From Putridiphycobacter roseus (GTDB taxonomy: Bacteria; Bacteroidota; Bacteroidia; Flavobacteriales_D; Crocinitomicaceae): a stretch of 64,000 nucleotides of DNA. Where the stretch lies: positions 186,001 to 250,000 of the forward strand of contig NZ_QKSB01000003.1 in assembly GCF_003234935.1 (NCBI RefSeq). Direction: 5' to 3'. The notes below the pieces were generated by a model. The model had not been told where the DNA came from. It ran no database searches and saw only the letters and a list, made by a program, of their open reading frames with translations. The position numbers were made by a program, and so were the translations under genes. Each line of letters begins with the position of its first letter. Positions within the stretch are counted from its first letter, which is position 1. Of the stretch, positions 1 to 8,956 are shown piece by piece.

Positions 1-193
1 TATTAACCAGTAATACGGGTGCTGTCTTTCGAAAAGAATAAACCGTCAATAGGCTGTTAATTTTTAATTGTTTTAGCAATTGGTAAATCAATAAATCAAC
101 AGGGTTAAAGTTGCTAGCAATAGTAAATTCTTCCGCATGAGTATCTAACGCTAAGCTTTCTTTTTGCCAACTTAATTCAACCGATTGGAACAT
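1..193 (-). CDS. Hypothetical protein, C-terminus outside the window
   Basis: An ATG at 193 directly follows the pcm stop codon with no gap, and the frame stays open for 64 codons to the window edge. The visible N-terminus begins MFQSVELSWQKES and is a mix of hydrophobic and polar residues with no signal peptide or transmembrane helix. The head-to-tail junction with pcm suggests translational coupling in one transcript. I do not recognise the family. The gene rests on the abutting start and the uninterrupted frame only. Confidence 0.5.
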   Translation of the reverse strand, partial: MFQSVELSWQKESLALDTHAEEFTIASNFNPVDLLIYQLLKQLKINSLLTVYSFRKTAPVLLVN

Positions 194-838
194 TTACTTT
201 GCCGTATTTTTTAACATAGGTACAAAACTAAACACCCCTTCTCTAGTTTGCTTTATTTCACCTTCAGACGACTTTGTAATCAGTATCATTTCTTGCTGGC
301 TTCCTTCACCAACAGGAATAATCAATTTACCATTAGGTTTTAATTGCTCGACTAATTTTTGAGGAATATAAGGTGCACCACAGGTAACAATTATTTTATC
401 GAAAGGAGCAAAACTCTCCCAACCTTCATAACCATCTCCATATTTTAACTTGGGACTATAACCTAACTTTGGTAATAAATGTCTGGTTTTTAAAAACAGT
501 TCTTTTTGTCTTTCTATGGAAAAAACCTTTGCCCCTAATTCACATAAAATAGCAGTTTGAAACCCGGACCCTGTCCCAATTTCAAGTACCTTATCTCCTT
601 TGGAAATTTCAAGCATGGTAGATTGAAATGCAACCGTGTAAGGATGTGAGATGGTTTGATCGGCACCAATTTGAAAAGCCATATTGGTGTATGCTTGTTC
701 GGTAAAAGCTTTATCCAGAAAAAAATGCCTAGGAACCACCATAAATGCTTCTAGTACTTCTTTATTCTGAATCCCTTTATTTTGGAGGGTTTCGACCAAT
801 TGCTTCCGCATGCCTTTGTGTTTGTAAGAGTCTTCCAT
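194..838 (-). CDS. pcm: Protein-L-isoaspartate O-methyltransferase
   Basis: Pcm is a cytosolic enzyme that uses S-adenosylmethionine to methylate isoaspartyl residues in aged proteins, starting their repair. The 214-residue product has the usual length. The family segment QTISHPYTVA lies at residues 61-70 and SAM-binding motif I (VLEIGTGSGF) at 84-93. The C-terminal IIVTCGAPYIPQKLVEQL and GKLIIPVG segments also fit the family. It ends directly against the next gene downstream (start at 193) and begins 88 bases after the tag stop. Identification is secure from motif order. Confidence 0.93.
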   Translation of the reverse strand: MEDSYKHKGMRKQLVETLQNKGIQNKEVLEAFMVVPRHFFLDKAFTEQAYTNMAFQIGADQTISHPYTVAFQSTMLEISKGDKVLEIGTGSGFQTAILCELGAKVFSIERQKELFLKTRHLLPKLGYSPKLKYGDGYEGWESFAPFDKIIVTCGAPYIPQKLVEQLKPNGKLIIPVGEGSQQEMILITKSSEGEIKQTREGVFSFVPMLKNTAK

Positions 839-926
839 ATTGCAGTCTCAAAAATAGGTATGTTCCCTAATTATCTAGCAATAATACGGTCAATTTAATT
901 AACGGAATAATGTTTAAATATATTAC

Positions 927-1493
927 TCAACTCAAAGCCTTAAATCGAAAACAAGTTTTTTCATGGTCGTTCACCATACCAACTGCCTGCATATAGGCAT
1001 ACATAATGGTGCTACCAACAAACTTAAAACCCCGTTTTTTTAAGTCCTTACTCATTGCTTCCGATTCCGGTGAAGTTACTGCTAGATCACTAAAAGATTG
1101 GCTATTATTTTGTATTACTTGATGATTTACAAAGCGCCAAATATATTGATCAAAAGAACCAAATTCTTCTTGCACTTTTTTAAAAGCAATAGCATTCGTT
1201 TGGGTCGATTTAATTTTCAGTTTATTCCTTACAATTTCAGGGTTAGTTGCCAACTCATCTAGGTAAGCTGGAGAATACCCAATAATACGGTCCAAATCAA
1301 AATGATGAAAAGCTTTACGATAACCCTCTCTTTTATTTAAAATGGTAGACCAAGACAATCCAGCTTGTGCTCCTTCTAAGATTAACATTTCAAAAAGCTT
1401 TTGGTCATCATGTACCGGCACCCCCCACTCTTGATCATGGTACAACCTTTCTTTTTCCGTTTTAACAGACCATTGGCAGCGCACTTTTTCCAT
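927..1493 (-). CDS. tag: DNA-3-methyladenine glycosylase I
   Basis: Tag removes 3-methyladenine from alkylated DNA at the start of base-excision repair. The 188-residue protein has the family's zinc site: Cys6, His19, His177 and Cys181 match the Cys/His/His/Cys ligands of E. coli Tag. The segment LEGAQAGLSW carries the conserved acidic residue (Glu40). The start is six bases after the stop of the thioredoxin-like lipoprotein gene, so it probably shares the peptidase-thioredoxin transcript. There is no functional link to those two genes that I can see. Confidence 0.93.
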   Translation of the reverse strand: MEKVRCQWSVKTEKERLYHDQEWGVPVHDDQKLFEMLILEGAQAGLSWSTILNKREGYRKAFHHFDLDRIIGYSPAYLDELATNPEIVRNKLKIKSTQTNAIAFKKVQEEFGSFDQYIWRFVNHQVIQNNSQSFSDLAVTSPESEAMSKDLKKRGFKFVGSTIMYAYMQAVGMVNDHEKTCFRFKALS

Positions 1494-1499
1494 TCAATT

Positions 1500-2051
1500 T
1501 TATTTGACGTAAGTTTTTAATTCTTTTAAAAAAGCAACTGGTTCTTTGTAGCCCATTATTTTACCTTTCTTCGCCTCTTTTTTATCTAAAATTACGAAAG
1601 AAGGAAAACTCATCTGGTTCCCCAACAAGCTAACGGAAAGTGTATTGTACCCTGCTCTAGCATTGTATTGTTTGTACTCATAAAGATTACCATTATAGGC
1701 AATTGGTTCTTTAGATTCTGCATCCATTTTAACCGCATAAAAATGCGTATTCATATACGCCATTACTTCTGGATTTAAAAAAGTAGAAGCATCCATTTTT
1801 TTACACCAACCACACCATTCCGTGTATATATCAATAAAAATATACTTTGGCTCTTTTTTATTTCTTTCTATGGCCGTTTCAAAATCCAACCATTCAATCG
1901 TGACTGGTCGAGGCGCTTGTGTAATCACGTTTTGCGTAGCTACTTCTGTTTTAGGTTTTGCATCTGCTTTTGAAGTTGTTTCACTGGTTCCTTTTGAAGC
2001 GCCGCACGCTACTGCACCAAAGACCAAAGCAGCAATTAAATATTTTTTCAT
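1500..2051 (-). CDS. Thioredoxin-like lipoprotein
   Basis: This 183-residue exported protein starts with MKKYLIAALVFGAVAC, a lipoprotein-like signal with Cys16 as the likely lipidated residue; Ala at -3 is a weak lipobox match. A low-complexity Ser/Thr/Lys linker follows, then a thioredoxin fold with the redox motif WCGWC at 79-83 and a probable cis-Pro region (SFPSFVIL). Known relatives reduce or oxidise disulfides in envelope proteins; the partner here is unknown. One base separates its start from the stop of the S9 peptidase gene, so the two are probably cotranscribed. Confidence 0.82.
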   Translation of the reverse strand: MKKYLIAALVFGAVACGASKGTSETTSKADAKPKTEVATQNVITQAPRPVTIEWLDFETAIERNKKEPKYIFIDIYTEWCGWCKKMDASTFLNPEVMAYMNTHFYAVKMDAESKEPIAYNGNLYEYKQYNARAGYNTLSVSLLGNQMSFPSFVILDKKEAKKGKIMGYKEPVAFLKELKTYVK

Positions 2052-2052
2052 C

Positions 2053-4245
2053 TTATAAATTTTCTAATGTGTATTCTAATATCTTGTTGAATAAGTGTAA
2101 TCTTGTTTTTCCACCATATATGCCATGGTTTTTATTTGGGTAAATAGCCATATCGAAGGCGATATTTGCAGCGACCATTTTTTGGACTAATTCCATGGTA
2201 TTTTGAACATGTACATTATCATCTGCACCACCATGAATGATTAAAAATTTACCCTTTAATTTTTCAATGTGATTTATCGGTGAATTATCATCATATCCTG
2301 CAGCATTCTCTTGTGGAGTACGCATAAATCTTTCGGTATAAATATTATCATACCAACGCCAATTGGTTACTGGCGCGACAGAAATACCCATTTTAAATTG
2401 ATCCGCACCTTTGGTCATGCACAATGCGGTCATGTACCCACCATAACTCCATCCCATTACCCCAATTCTATCTGCATCTACATATTCCCATTTTCCTACA
2501 GACTTAGCTGCAGCAATCATATCCTCTGTTTCGTATTTACCTAATTGTAAGTAAGTCGATTTTTTAAATTTAGCCCCACGATACATGGTCCCTCTTGTAT
2601 CCACCGAAATAACGATATAACCTTTGCTTGCTAATAATTGATGATACATGTAAGTACTGCCTGCCCAAGAATCTTTCACCATATTACTACCAGGTCCATT
2701 ATAAATATGAAAATAGACTGGGTATTTTTTAGTAGCATCAAAACTTTTAGGTTTTAAAATGTACGCATTTAAAGAGTCCGTCTCCCCCATTATTTTTATA
2801 AATTCCTGCTGTGGCAACTTCATTTTAAGAAGTTTGGCTGTTAATTCTTTGTTATCTTCCAGCACCTTTAATTGCTTCCCTTTTGCATTGTGTAAGGTAA
2901 TTAAAGTGGGCTGATTTGAGTTTGAATAATAATTGATATAATACTTCATTCCCGTACTAAAATCAGCGTTATTGCTTCCTTTTAAAATGGATAATTTCTT
3001 TTTGTTTTTCCCATTTAAACCTACGGAATATAACGTTTTATACATGGCTCCTTCTTCAGCAGACACATAATATACTAATCCTTTTTCTTCATCTACACCT
3101 TTTAATTCTACCACGTCCCACTTACCAGCAGTCAATGCTTTTACAGAACCATCAAAATTAATTTTGTAAATGTGCATAAATCCATCTTTTTCTGAAGTTC
3201 TCAAAAAAGCATCTTCTTTTTCTAAAAAGATTAAATTATCATCCACCTCTACATAAGTTTCTGATTCATCCGAATATATTTTTTTCTGATTACTTGACGC
3301 GCCTTGGTATTTTGCAGTTAAGTAATCTTCTACCAATAAATAGTCTAATTTATTTTGATGTCTGTTCATGGCTAAAACACATAACGCATTTTGATTGGTC
3401 CATTTTATTCTTGGGAAATACTCATATTCACTGTTAGACTGGAGGTACATTCTAGATTTATCCTTTGACATGTCATACACCCAAACACTCAATTTTGAAT
3501 TGTCTTCTCCAGCTTTAGGGTATTTAAAATCATAGCGGTATGGATAGGCTTTTCCTAAGTAATAATCCATACTGAATTCTTTTACTTTACTTTCATCAAA
3601 ACGATAAAAAGCAATTTGCTGAGAATTAGAAGACCAATAAAATCCTTTGGTTATAGCAAACTCTTCTTCATAAACCCAATCGGTCGCGCCATTAATAATT
3701 TCATTTTTCATACCATCTGCAGTTACTTGGACAGTCTTTTTTGAATTTATATCATAATAATAGATGTTATTCTGCAACACATAAGCGACTTTTGTACCAT
3801 CTGGTGAAAAATCGGCTAAGGATTGTGGACCTTTATCGGTTAATTCAACAATAGATTTTGAAGCGATATCAATGATAAAATAGTTTGCCGTAAAACTTCG
3901 GCGATATATACTTTTTACTTCCGTTGCGATTAAGACTTTGGATTCATCTTTATTGAAGAAATAATCTTGCGCTTTTATTTCTTTACCTGCATAGTTTATT
4001 TCATTTAAATCAACTATAATAGCGGTTGGCACCCCAAAATCCTCGTAACTATATTGCGCAATCTTGTTGTTTTTCAACAAAGAGAAATGTATACCATCCT
4101 TCATGGAATTTACCGATTGAATGCTATTGGAACCAAATGTGCGAGAAGCCCAAATTTGTTCATTTGTAATCTCGGACTGTCCTAAACCATTAGAATTAAC
4201 GAGTAGTGAACTAATAATAATCAGGACTGAAAATAGTTTTATCAT
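2053..4245 (-). CDS. S9 family prolyl dipeptidyl peptidase (DPP-IV type)
   Basis: This is a 730-residue secreted or periplasmic serine peptidase that would remove N-terminal X-Pro or X-Ala dipeptides. It has an N-terminal signal (MIKLFSVLIIISSLLVNSNG), a beta-propeller (about residues 60-470) with the EEEFAI segment typical of the DPP-IV substrate-binding Glu pair, and a C-terminal alpha/beta hydrolase domain. The catalytic triad is readable: Ser600 in GWSYGGY, Asp675 in GGADDNVH and His707 in NKNHGI. It is the first gene of a likely peptidase-thioredoxin-tag transcript. The upstream spacer (4246-4399) is shared with the divergent LOG gene. Confidence 0.92.
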   Translation of the reverse strand: MIKLFSVLIIISSLLVNSNGLGQSEITNEQIWASRTFGSNSIQSVNSMKDGIHFSLLKNNKIAQYSYEDFGVPTAIIVDLNEINYAGKEIKAQDYFFNKDESKVLIATEVKSIYRRSFTANYFIIDIASKSIVELTDKGPQSLADFSPDGTKVAYVLQNNIYYYDINSKKTVQVTADGMKNEIINGATDWVYEEEFAITKGFYWSSNSQQIAFYRFDESKVKEFSMDYYLGKAYPYRYDFKYPKAGEDNSKLSVWVYDMSKDKSRMYLQSNSEYEYFPRIKWTNQNALCVLAMNRHQNKLDYLLVEDYLTAKYQGASSNQKKIYSDESETYVEVDDNLIFLEKEDAFLRTSEKDGFMHIYKINFDGSVKALTAGKWDVVELKGVDEEKGLVYYVSAEEGAMYKTLYSVGLNGKNKKKLSILKGSNNADFSTGMKYYINYYSNSNQPTLITLHNAKGKQLKVLEDNKELTAKLLKMKLPQQEFIKIMGETDSLNAYILKPKSFDATKKYPVYFHIYNGPGSNMVKDSWAGSTYMYHQLLASKGYIVISVDTRGTMYRGAKFKKSTYLQLGKYETEDMIAAAKSVGKWEYVDADRIGVMGWSYGGYMTALCMTKGADQFKMGISVAPVTNWRWYDNIYTERFMRTPQENAAGYDDNSPINHIEKLKGKFLIIHGGADDNVHVQNTMELVQKMVAANIAFDMAIYPNKNHGIYGGKTRLHLFNKILEYTLENL

Positions 4246-4399
4246 GTTATTTTTTTATGATGACGAATATACGAAACTATATTAATATTTTATTTACGGT
4301 ATACTGCTAACTAAGCATAAATATCCATAATCTCTAAGAATGGTTGATAAAATATACTTACCTTAACACCTTAAAAAAACAACATAAACTGACAAAAAA

Positions 4400-5080
4400 A
4401 TGGCGGAATTAGCACCTAAAGATTGGAACGAGATAAGAACAAATGACAGTTGGGCAATTTTTAAAATTATGTCTGAATTTGTGGAAGGATACGAAAAAAT
4501 GGCCAGAATTGGGCCTTGTGTATCTGTTTTTGGTTCTGCCAGAACGGACACAGAAAATCCTTATTATACAGATGCAGTAAGAACATCAGAACTATTAGTG
4601 CAGTCTGGGTATGGTGTAATTACAGGTGGCGGACCAGGAATTATGGAAGCAGGTAATAAAGGAGCTGCTTTAGCCAATGGAAAATCCGTTGGGTTAAACA
4701 TTGTTTTACCTTTTGAACAATCTGGAAATAAATATGTAAATCACCCAGTAAATTTTGATTATTTCTTTGTAAGAAAAGTAATGTTTGTAAAATACACCCA
4801 GGGTTTTATCACCTTTCCTGGTGGTTTTGGAACAATGGATGAGCTTTTTGAAGCTTTAACCTTGATGCAAACCAAAAAAATAGACCGTAAACCTGTAGTA
4901 CTTTTTGGTTCAAAATACTGGACAGGGCTTATTGAATGGATAAAAACTGCCATGCTTGGTGATGAAAAAAATATTAATGCAATAGATTTAGATTTATTCA
5001 CCATCACCGACAGTCCAGAAGAAGCGGTTAAAGTCATCAATGATTTTTACAAATCTCACTTATTACGACCAAACTTTTAA
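4400..5080 (+). CDS. LOG-family protein (TIGR00730), nucleoside 5'-monophosphate phosphoribohydrolase-like
   Basis: The 226-residue Rossmann-fold protein has both LOG signatures: GGGPGIMEAGN at 76-86 and PGGFGTMDE at 140-148. Characterised relatives cleave cytokinin nucleotides or other purine nucleoside monophosphates to the base and ribose 5-phosphate. In bacteria the physiological role is often general nucleotide salvage. The ATG at 4400 follows an A-rich stretch with no Shine-Dalgarno, as is usual in this phylum. It converges on purC and shares a two-way terminator with it. Confidence 0.87.
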   Translation: MAELAPKDWNEIRTNDSWAIFKIMSEFVEGYEKMARIGPCVSVFGSARTDTENPYYTDAVRTSELLVQSGYGVITGGGPGIMEAGNKGAALANGKSVGLNIVLPFEQSGNKYVNHPVNFDYFFVRKVMFVKYTQGFITFPGGFGTMDELFEALTLMQTKKIDRKPVVLFGSKYWTGLIEWIKTAMLGDEKNINAIDLDLFTITDSPEEAVKVINDFYKSHLLRPNF

Positions 5081-5084
5081 ACAT

Positions 5085-5121
5085 AAAAAAATCCCTGACC
5101 GCAAAGTCAGGGATTTTTTTT
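5085..5121. terminator. Bidirectional rho-independent terminator between the LOG gene and purC
   Basis: The inverted repeat ATCCCTGAC...GTCAGGGAT (arms 5091-5099 and 5106-5114, six-base loop) is flanked by an A-tract on the left and eight Ts on the right, giving up to about 15 paired bases. Read from either strand it is a stem followed by a U-run, so it can end both convergent genes. Confidence 0.9.
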
Positions 5122-5136
5122 ATTAATGAATTTTAT

Positions 5137-6084
5137 TTAATAGATAGACGCTATCCATTTTAATACATTATTCTCAATTCTCTCTTGGATATTTGACACG
5201 TCTGCTTTAATAAATTTTTCTCCAGTAATTTTTTCATACAATTCAATGTAACGTTCGGAAACTGTATTTACAAAGTCATCTGGCATCACCGGCATCACTT
5301 GTCCATCTAGACCTTGAAAACCATTTTCTATTAACCATTGTCTCACAAATTCTTTTGACAATTGTTTTTGCGCTTCATTATTATTTTGTCTTTCCGCATA
5401 ACCATCTGCATAAAAATAACGAGAAGAATCTGGTGTATGAATTTCGTCAATCAAGTAAATTTTCCCGTCTTTTTTACCAAATTCATATTTGGTATCCACC
5501 AATATTAAACCTTTTTCAGCAGCTAATTGGGTACCTCTCTCAAACAAAGCATAAGTATATTTCTCCAATGCTTCGTAATCTTCTTTTGAAACAATTCCTT
5601 GTGCAATTATTTCTTCTCTAGAAATATCTTCATCATGCCCTTCTTCAGCTTTGGTTGCCGGTGTGATGATTGGTGTTGGGAACTTATCATTCTCTTTCAT
5701 GCCTTCTGGCATGGCTACACCACATAATATTCTTTTTCCAGCTTTATACTCTCTTGCCGCATGACCTGACATGTATCCTCTAATTACCATTTCAATTTTA
5801 AATGGCTCGCAATGGTGACCAACCGCTACGCTCGGGTCAGGCGTTTCCATTAACCAATTCGGCACAATGTCTTCCGTTGCTTTTAAAAATTTAGCTGCCA
5901 ATTGATTCAACACTTGACCTTTAAAAGGAATCCCTTTAGGTAAAATATGATCGAAAGCTGAAATACGATCTGAAGCCACGATAACGATATAGTCATTTTT
6001 TAAGCCATAAACGTCTCTTACTTTACCATTGTACAAGGATACTTGATGCGGAAAAGTGAATTTTGATTTGATAATTGCAGTCAT
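5137..6084 (-). CDS. purC: Phosphoribosylaminoimidazole-succinocarboxamide synthase
   Basis: PurC (SAICAR synthetase) condenses CAIR with aspartate using ATP in de novo purine synthesis. The 315-residue protein is the longer, eukaryote/Bacteroidota-like form. It has the N-terminal GKVRDVY, the [20 protein letters not shown] region, the RGYMSGHA segment and the C-terminal [14 protein letters not shown] signature. It is transcribed alone: a TAAATTTG -7 box sits 20-27 bases upstream and a terminator follows the gene. Confidence 0.97.
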   Translation of the reverse strand: MTAIIKSKFTFPHQVSLYNGKVRDVYGLKNDYIVIVASDRISAFDHILPKGIPFKGQVLNQLAAKFLKATEDIVPNWLMETPDPSVAVGHHCEPFKIEMVIRGYMSGHAAREYKAGKRILCGVAMPEGMKENDKFPTPIITPATKAEEGHDEDISREEIIAQGIVSKEDYEALEKYTYALFERGTQLAAEKGLILVDTKYEFGKKDGKIYLIDEIHTPDSSRYFYADGYAERQNNNEAQKQLSKEFVRQWLIENGFQGLDGQVMPVMPDDFVNTVSERYIELYEKITGEKFIKADVSNIQERIENNVLKWIASIY

Positions 6085-6103
6085 TTTAATTTTTTAGCTA
6101 CTG

Positions 6104-6111
6104 CAAATTTA
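6104..6111 (-). promoter_or_regulatory. Candidate -7 promoter box of purC
   Basis: TAAATTTG on the minus strand matches the Bacteroidota TAnnTTTG box. A TTG lies 22 bases further upstream (6134-6136), within the N17-23 spacing reported for Flavobacterium. The implied leader is under 20 bases. Confidence 0.5.
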
Positions 6112-6241
6112 ATGGGTTTAAAAAAAAGAAATTCAAAAACTGAGATTTTATTATTAACAATGTTTGAATCTTATGATGCGTAGTTGTTTTTTGTTGAAGG
6201 GCGGACAACGTATTTCAAATCAAAAAGCTCAAGGCTATTCC

Positions 6242-6436
6242 ATACTTTTGTCTAGCATCTAGCTTCTAGTATCCATTTTTCTAATGACGAATACATAGAT
6301 TCCGATCTGTTCTCGATACACTTCGGCAAGCTCAGTGCTGCGCATCCCGACGAAACAGTCGGGACAATCCTTTAGACTTGTATTTTGTTTAGCTATTATA
6401 ATTTTAATATTGAATACTTTTATCTAGCATCTAGCA
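6242..6436. repeat. Small repeat unit: heptad direct repeats flanking a GC-rich palindrome
   Basis: The 359-base spacer between purC and phoH has no credible gene. It holds a 22-base segment at 6242-6263 that recurs at 6414-6435 with one mismatch. Both copies contain tandem heptads of the form TCTAGCA (6251-6271 and 6423-6436). Between them, 6310-6366 is clearly more GC-rich than its surroundings and contains CTTCGGCAAGCTCAGTG and the stem TCCCGAC/GTCGGGA (6345-6351 and 6358-6364, six-base loop). From memory, similar dispersed intergenic elements occur in many Flavobacteriales genomes; I cannot check copy number here. Confidence 0.65.
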
Positions 6437-6443
6437 TATATTA

Positions 6444-7385
6444 CTAATCCTCATTTTTATCAAAAGCAGCAATGATTTCTTTTACTAAGTGGTGACGAAT
6501 GACATCATTTTGGTTCAAGCGAACAATTCCGATTCCTTCCACATCTTTTAAGTAATCAATGGCAGTTATTAAACCTGATTTCTGGTGTTTGGGTAGATCA
6601 ATTTGTGAAACATCACCAGTAATGATAAACTTAGCATGTTTCCCCATTCTGGTTAAAAACATTTTCATTTGATTGTGTGTCGTGTTTTGCGCTTCATCCA
6701 ATATCACAAAAGCATTGTCTAAAGTCCGACCTCTCATAAAAGCCAAAGGAGCGATTTCCACTACCCTATTTTCGATAAACTCTTCTAGTTTCTCGGCAGG
6801 AATCATGTCTCTTAAACCGTCGTATAAAGGCTGTAAATAAGGATCTAATTTTTCTTTTAAGTCTCCAGGTAAAAACCCCAAATTCTCGCCAGCCTCCACT
6901 GCTGGACGGGTCAAAACAATTCTTCTAACTTGTTTATTTTTTAATGCCCTTACCGCCAATGCAACTGCAGTATAAGTTTTCCCTGTTCCTGCGGGACCGA
7001 CAGCGAATACCATATCCATTTCATCAGATTGCTGTACCATTTTTCTTTGGTTAGCAGTTCTTGCCTTTATGATTCTACCAGCATTTCCATGTAATAAAAC
7101 TTCACCTTGTTTTTCAAAAGGTATGACTTTTTCTTCCTGTAGCATTAAGTTATCAATGTTAGAATCCGTTAATATATTAAACTTGTTAATGTGTTTCATT
7201 ATTAACGCAATCTTCGACTCAAACATTTCGATTAAGTCTGGCTCCCCTAATATTTTTATCTCATTGCCACGTGCGATCAATTTTAATTTCGGAAAATATT
7301 TTTTGATAACATCTAATTTAGCATTATTTACACCAAACAATAGTAAGGGGTCAATTCCGGCGATTTGAATACTTTTTTCTTGCAA
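6444..7385 (-). CDS. PhoH family ATPase
   Basis: The 313-residue cytosolic protein has an N-terminal KH-like/R3H-like region, then the PhoH P-loop domain with Walker A GPAGTGKT (130-137) and Walker B FVILDEAQN. Relatives are RNA-associated ATPases, often linked to RNA processing and YbeY, but their exact reaction is unsettled. The apparent start is TTG at 7385, because the next in-frame ATG (near residue 54) would delete conserved sequence such as IDPLLLFGVNNAKLD. It is divergent from the SAM hydroxide adenosyltransferase gene. Confidence 0.9.
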   Translation of the reverse strand: MQEKSIQIAGIDPLLLFGVNNAKLDVIKKYFPKLKLIARGNEIKILGEPDLIEMFESKIALIMKHINKFNILTDSNIDNLMLQEEKVIPFEKQGEVLLHGNAGRIIKARTANQRKMVQQSDEMDMVFAVGPAGTGKTYTAVALAVRALKNKQVRRIVLTRPAVEAGENLGFLPGDLKEKLDPYLQPLYDGLRDMIPAEKLEEFIENRVVEIAPLAFMRGRTLDNAFVILDEAQNTTHNQMKMFLTRMGKHAKFIITGDVSQIDLPKHQKSGLITAIDYLKDVEGIGIVRLNQNDVIRHHLVKEIIAAFDKNED

Positions 7386-7471
7386 AATTTTGAAATATTT
7401 TAAAGGTTAACACTCTTAAAGTTAAAATTAAAATTAATTTTGATAAAAAATCACAATCTGATATTTATTTA

Positions 7472-8338
7472 ATGAGAATTGTAACCTTAACGACCGATTT
7501 AGGACTTAAAGACCATTATGTTGCATCCTTAAAAGGACAGTTAATTTCTCAGTACCCTAATTTGCATATTGTTGATGTTTCACACAATGTAGAACCTTTT
7601 AATATAGCCCAAGCTTCTTACTTTGTTAATAATATAATTCGTGACTTTCCTACTGGGACCATTCATTTTATTGGTGTAGACTCCATTCCTGTTATCAACA
7701 TTGATACGCCTAGGTTAAACATGTATCCTATTGTGATGAAATTAAAGGGACAATATTTTATTGGATTAGATAACGGTTTTTTCTCCTTGCTACCTGACTT
7801 TCATGAAGCGGAAGAAATTATACAAATTCACGATTTTTCATCTAAAAATGCTTTGCGCTATCCCATAAAAAACATTTACATCCCTACTATAGTTGCCATT
7901 TTAAATGAAAAGTCGATTGCCAGCTTAGGTGACCCCATAAAAACAGTCAGACGGGCATTTACGACCCAAGCGATTACAGAAGAAAACTTAATCAAGGGCT
8001 CTGTAGCCCATGTGGATCACTACGGAAATGTAATTGTAAATATTACGGAAACACTTTTCAAAAAAATTGGTAAAGGAGAGACATTTACCATTTATTTCCG
8101 TCAGTCGAAATACTTTATTGAAAGAATATCTGACAATTATAACGAGGTGCCAATAGGAGAAAAATTAGCCTTGTTCAACGATAATGGACTGTTGGAAATA
8201 GCCATTAACAAAGGAGTTAAAGGGAATGGTGGCGGAGCGAGCACCTTACTTGGATTAAAGGTAAACGATATTGTTCGTGTTGAATTTCACCCAAGAGGAT
8301 CTAAAGATAGTATTGAAGCCTTATTTTCTCAGGCTTAA
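7472..8338 (+). CDS. SAM hydroxide adenosyltransferase (DUF62 / chlorinase-fluorinase superfamily)
   Basis: The 288-residue protein has the superfamily start TLTTDLGLKDHYVASLKG, the VDVSHNVEPFNI segment and the YIGLDNGFFSLL-like region. Most bacterial members hydrolyse S-adenosylmethionine to adenosine and methionine rather than halogenating it. The C-terminal beta-barrel carries HVDHYGNVIVNI, in keeping with a hydrolase. It is a single gene, divergent from phoH and convergent with the PaaY-like gene 11 bases away. Whether it has another nucleophile cannot be told from sequence. Confidence 0.88.
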   Translation: MRIVTLTTDLGLKDHYVASLKGQLISQYPNLHIVDVSHNVEPFNIAQASYFVNNIIRDFPTGTIHFIGVDSIPVINIDTPRLNMYPIVMKLKGQYFIGLDNGFFSLLPDFHEAEEIIQIHDFSSKNALRYPIKNIYIPTIVAILNEKSIASLGDPIKTVRRAFTTQAITEENLIKGSVAHVDHYGNVIVNITETLFKKIGKGETFTIYFRQSKYFIERISDNYNEVPIGEKLALFNDNGLLEIAINKGVKGNGGGASTLLGLKVNDIVRVEFHPRGSKDSIEALFSQA

Positions 8339-8349
8339 ACTAATTACCT

Positions 8350-8949
8350 TTACTTTGCATCTTTAATTGAATTCCAAGTGGTAAACATTTTGTCTTGCGC
8401 TGGACGATTTGCCTCAATTTCAGTTAAAGGTTCACATTCTTTTAAGGTCAATCGACATTCTTCCGGCAATTTTTGATACAAGGCAGTGCCTTTTGTTTTC
8501 CAACCGATCATCTCATCCGAAACTGTTTTGATAACCTTCCCTGGATTACCTACCACAAGACTTCTTTTTGGAATTACTGATTTAGCAGGGATAAATGCCA
8601 AAGCTCCAACAATACATTCTGGTCCGATTACAGCATCATCCATCACCACTGCATTCATACCAATTAATGAATTTTCACCAATTACCCCACCATGAATTAT
8701 AGCTCCATGTCCAATATGGGCACCTGCTTTTAATATAACTTGTGTCCCTGGAAACATATGAATGGTACAATTTTCTTGAACATTACACCCATCTTCAATG
8801 ATAATCTGTCCCCAGTCACCACGCAATGCTGCACTTGGTCCGATATATACATTTTTACCAATAATTACATTGCCTGTTACAGTAGCTTGTGGGTGTATAA
8901 AACTACTAGGGTGTACTACGGGTTTAAAACCATTGAATTCGAATACCAT
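8350..8949 (-). CDS. PaaY-like hexapeptide-repeat protein (gamma-carbonic-anhydrase fold)
   Basis: The 199-residue protein consists of left-handed beta-helix hexapeptide repeats from about residue 12 to 125 (VTGNVIIGKNVYIGPSAALRGDWG, VILKAGAHIGHGAIIHGGVIG), then a helical C-terminus. The conserved histidines of HIGHGAIIHG fit the metal site of gamma-carbonic anhydrases and PaaY thioesterases. PaaY is a housekeeping thioesterase in phenylacetate degradation, but no other paa gene is present here. Call: PaaY/CaiE family, substrate uncertain. Confidence 0.82.
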   Translation of the reverse strand: MVFEFNGFKPVVHPSSFIHPQATVTGNVIIGKNVYIGPSAALRGDWGQIIIEDGCNVQENCTIHMFPGTQVILKAGAHIGHGAIIHGGVIGENSLIGMNAVVMDDAVIGPECIVGALAFIPAKSVIPKRSLVVGNPGKVIKTVSDEMIGWKTKGTALYQKLPEECRLTLKECEPLTEIEANRPAQDKMFTTWNSIKDAK

Positions 8950-8956
8950 ATTAAAA

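Noticed and set aside
6345..6364. Terminator of phoH
   Set aside because: The stem TCCCGAC/GTCGGGA has no following T-run on either strand and sits in a repeat unit.
6251..6436. CRISPR array
   Set aside because: The repeats are seven-base tandem units plus one 22-base pair; there are no regular spacers and no cas genes.
7472..8338. Halogenase for fluoro- or chlorometabolites
   Set aside because: The overall sequence fits the common SAM-hydrolysing DUF62 group, and there is no secondary-metabolite context.
8350..8949. Phenylacetate degradation locus
   Set aside because: The PaaY-like gene is alone; none of paaA-K is near.
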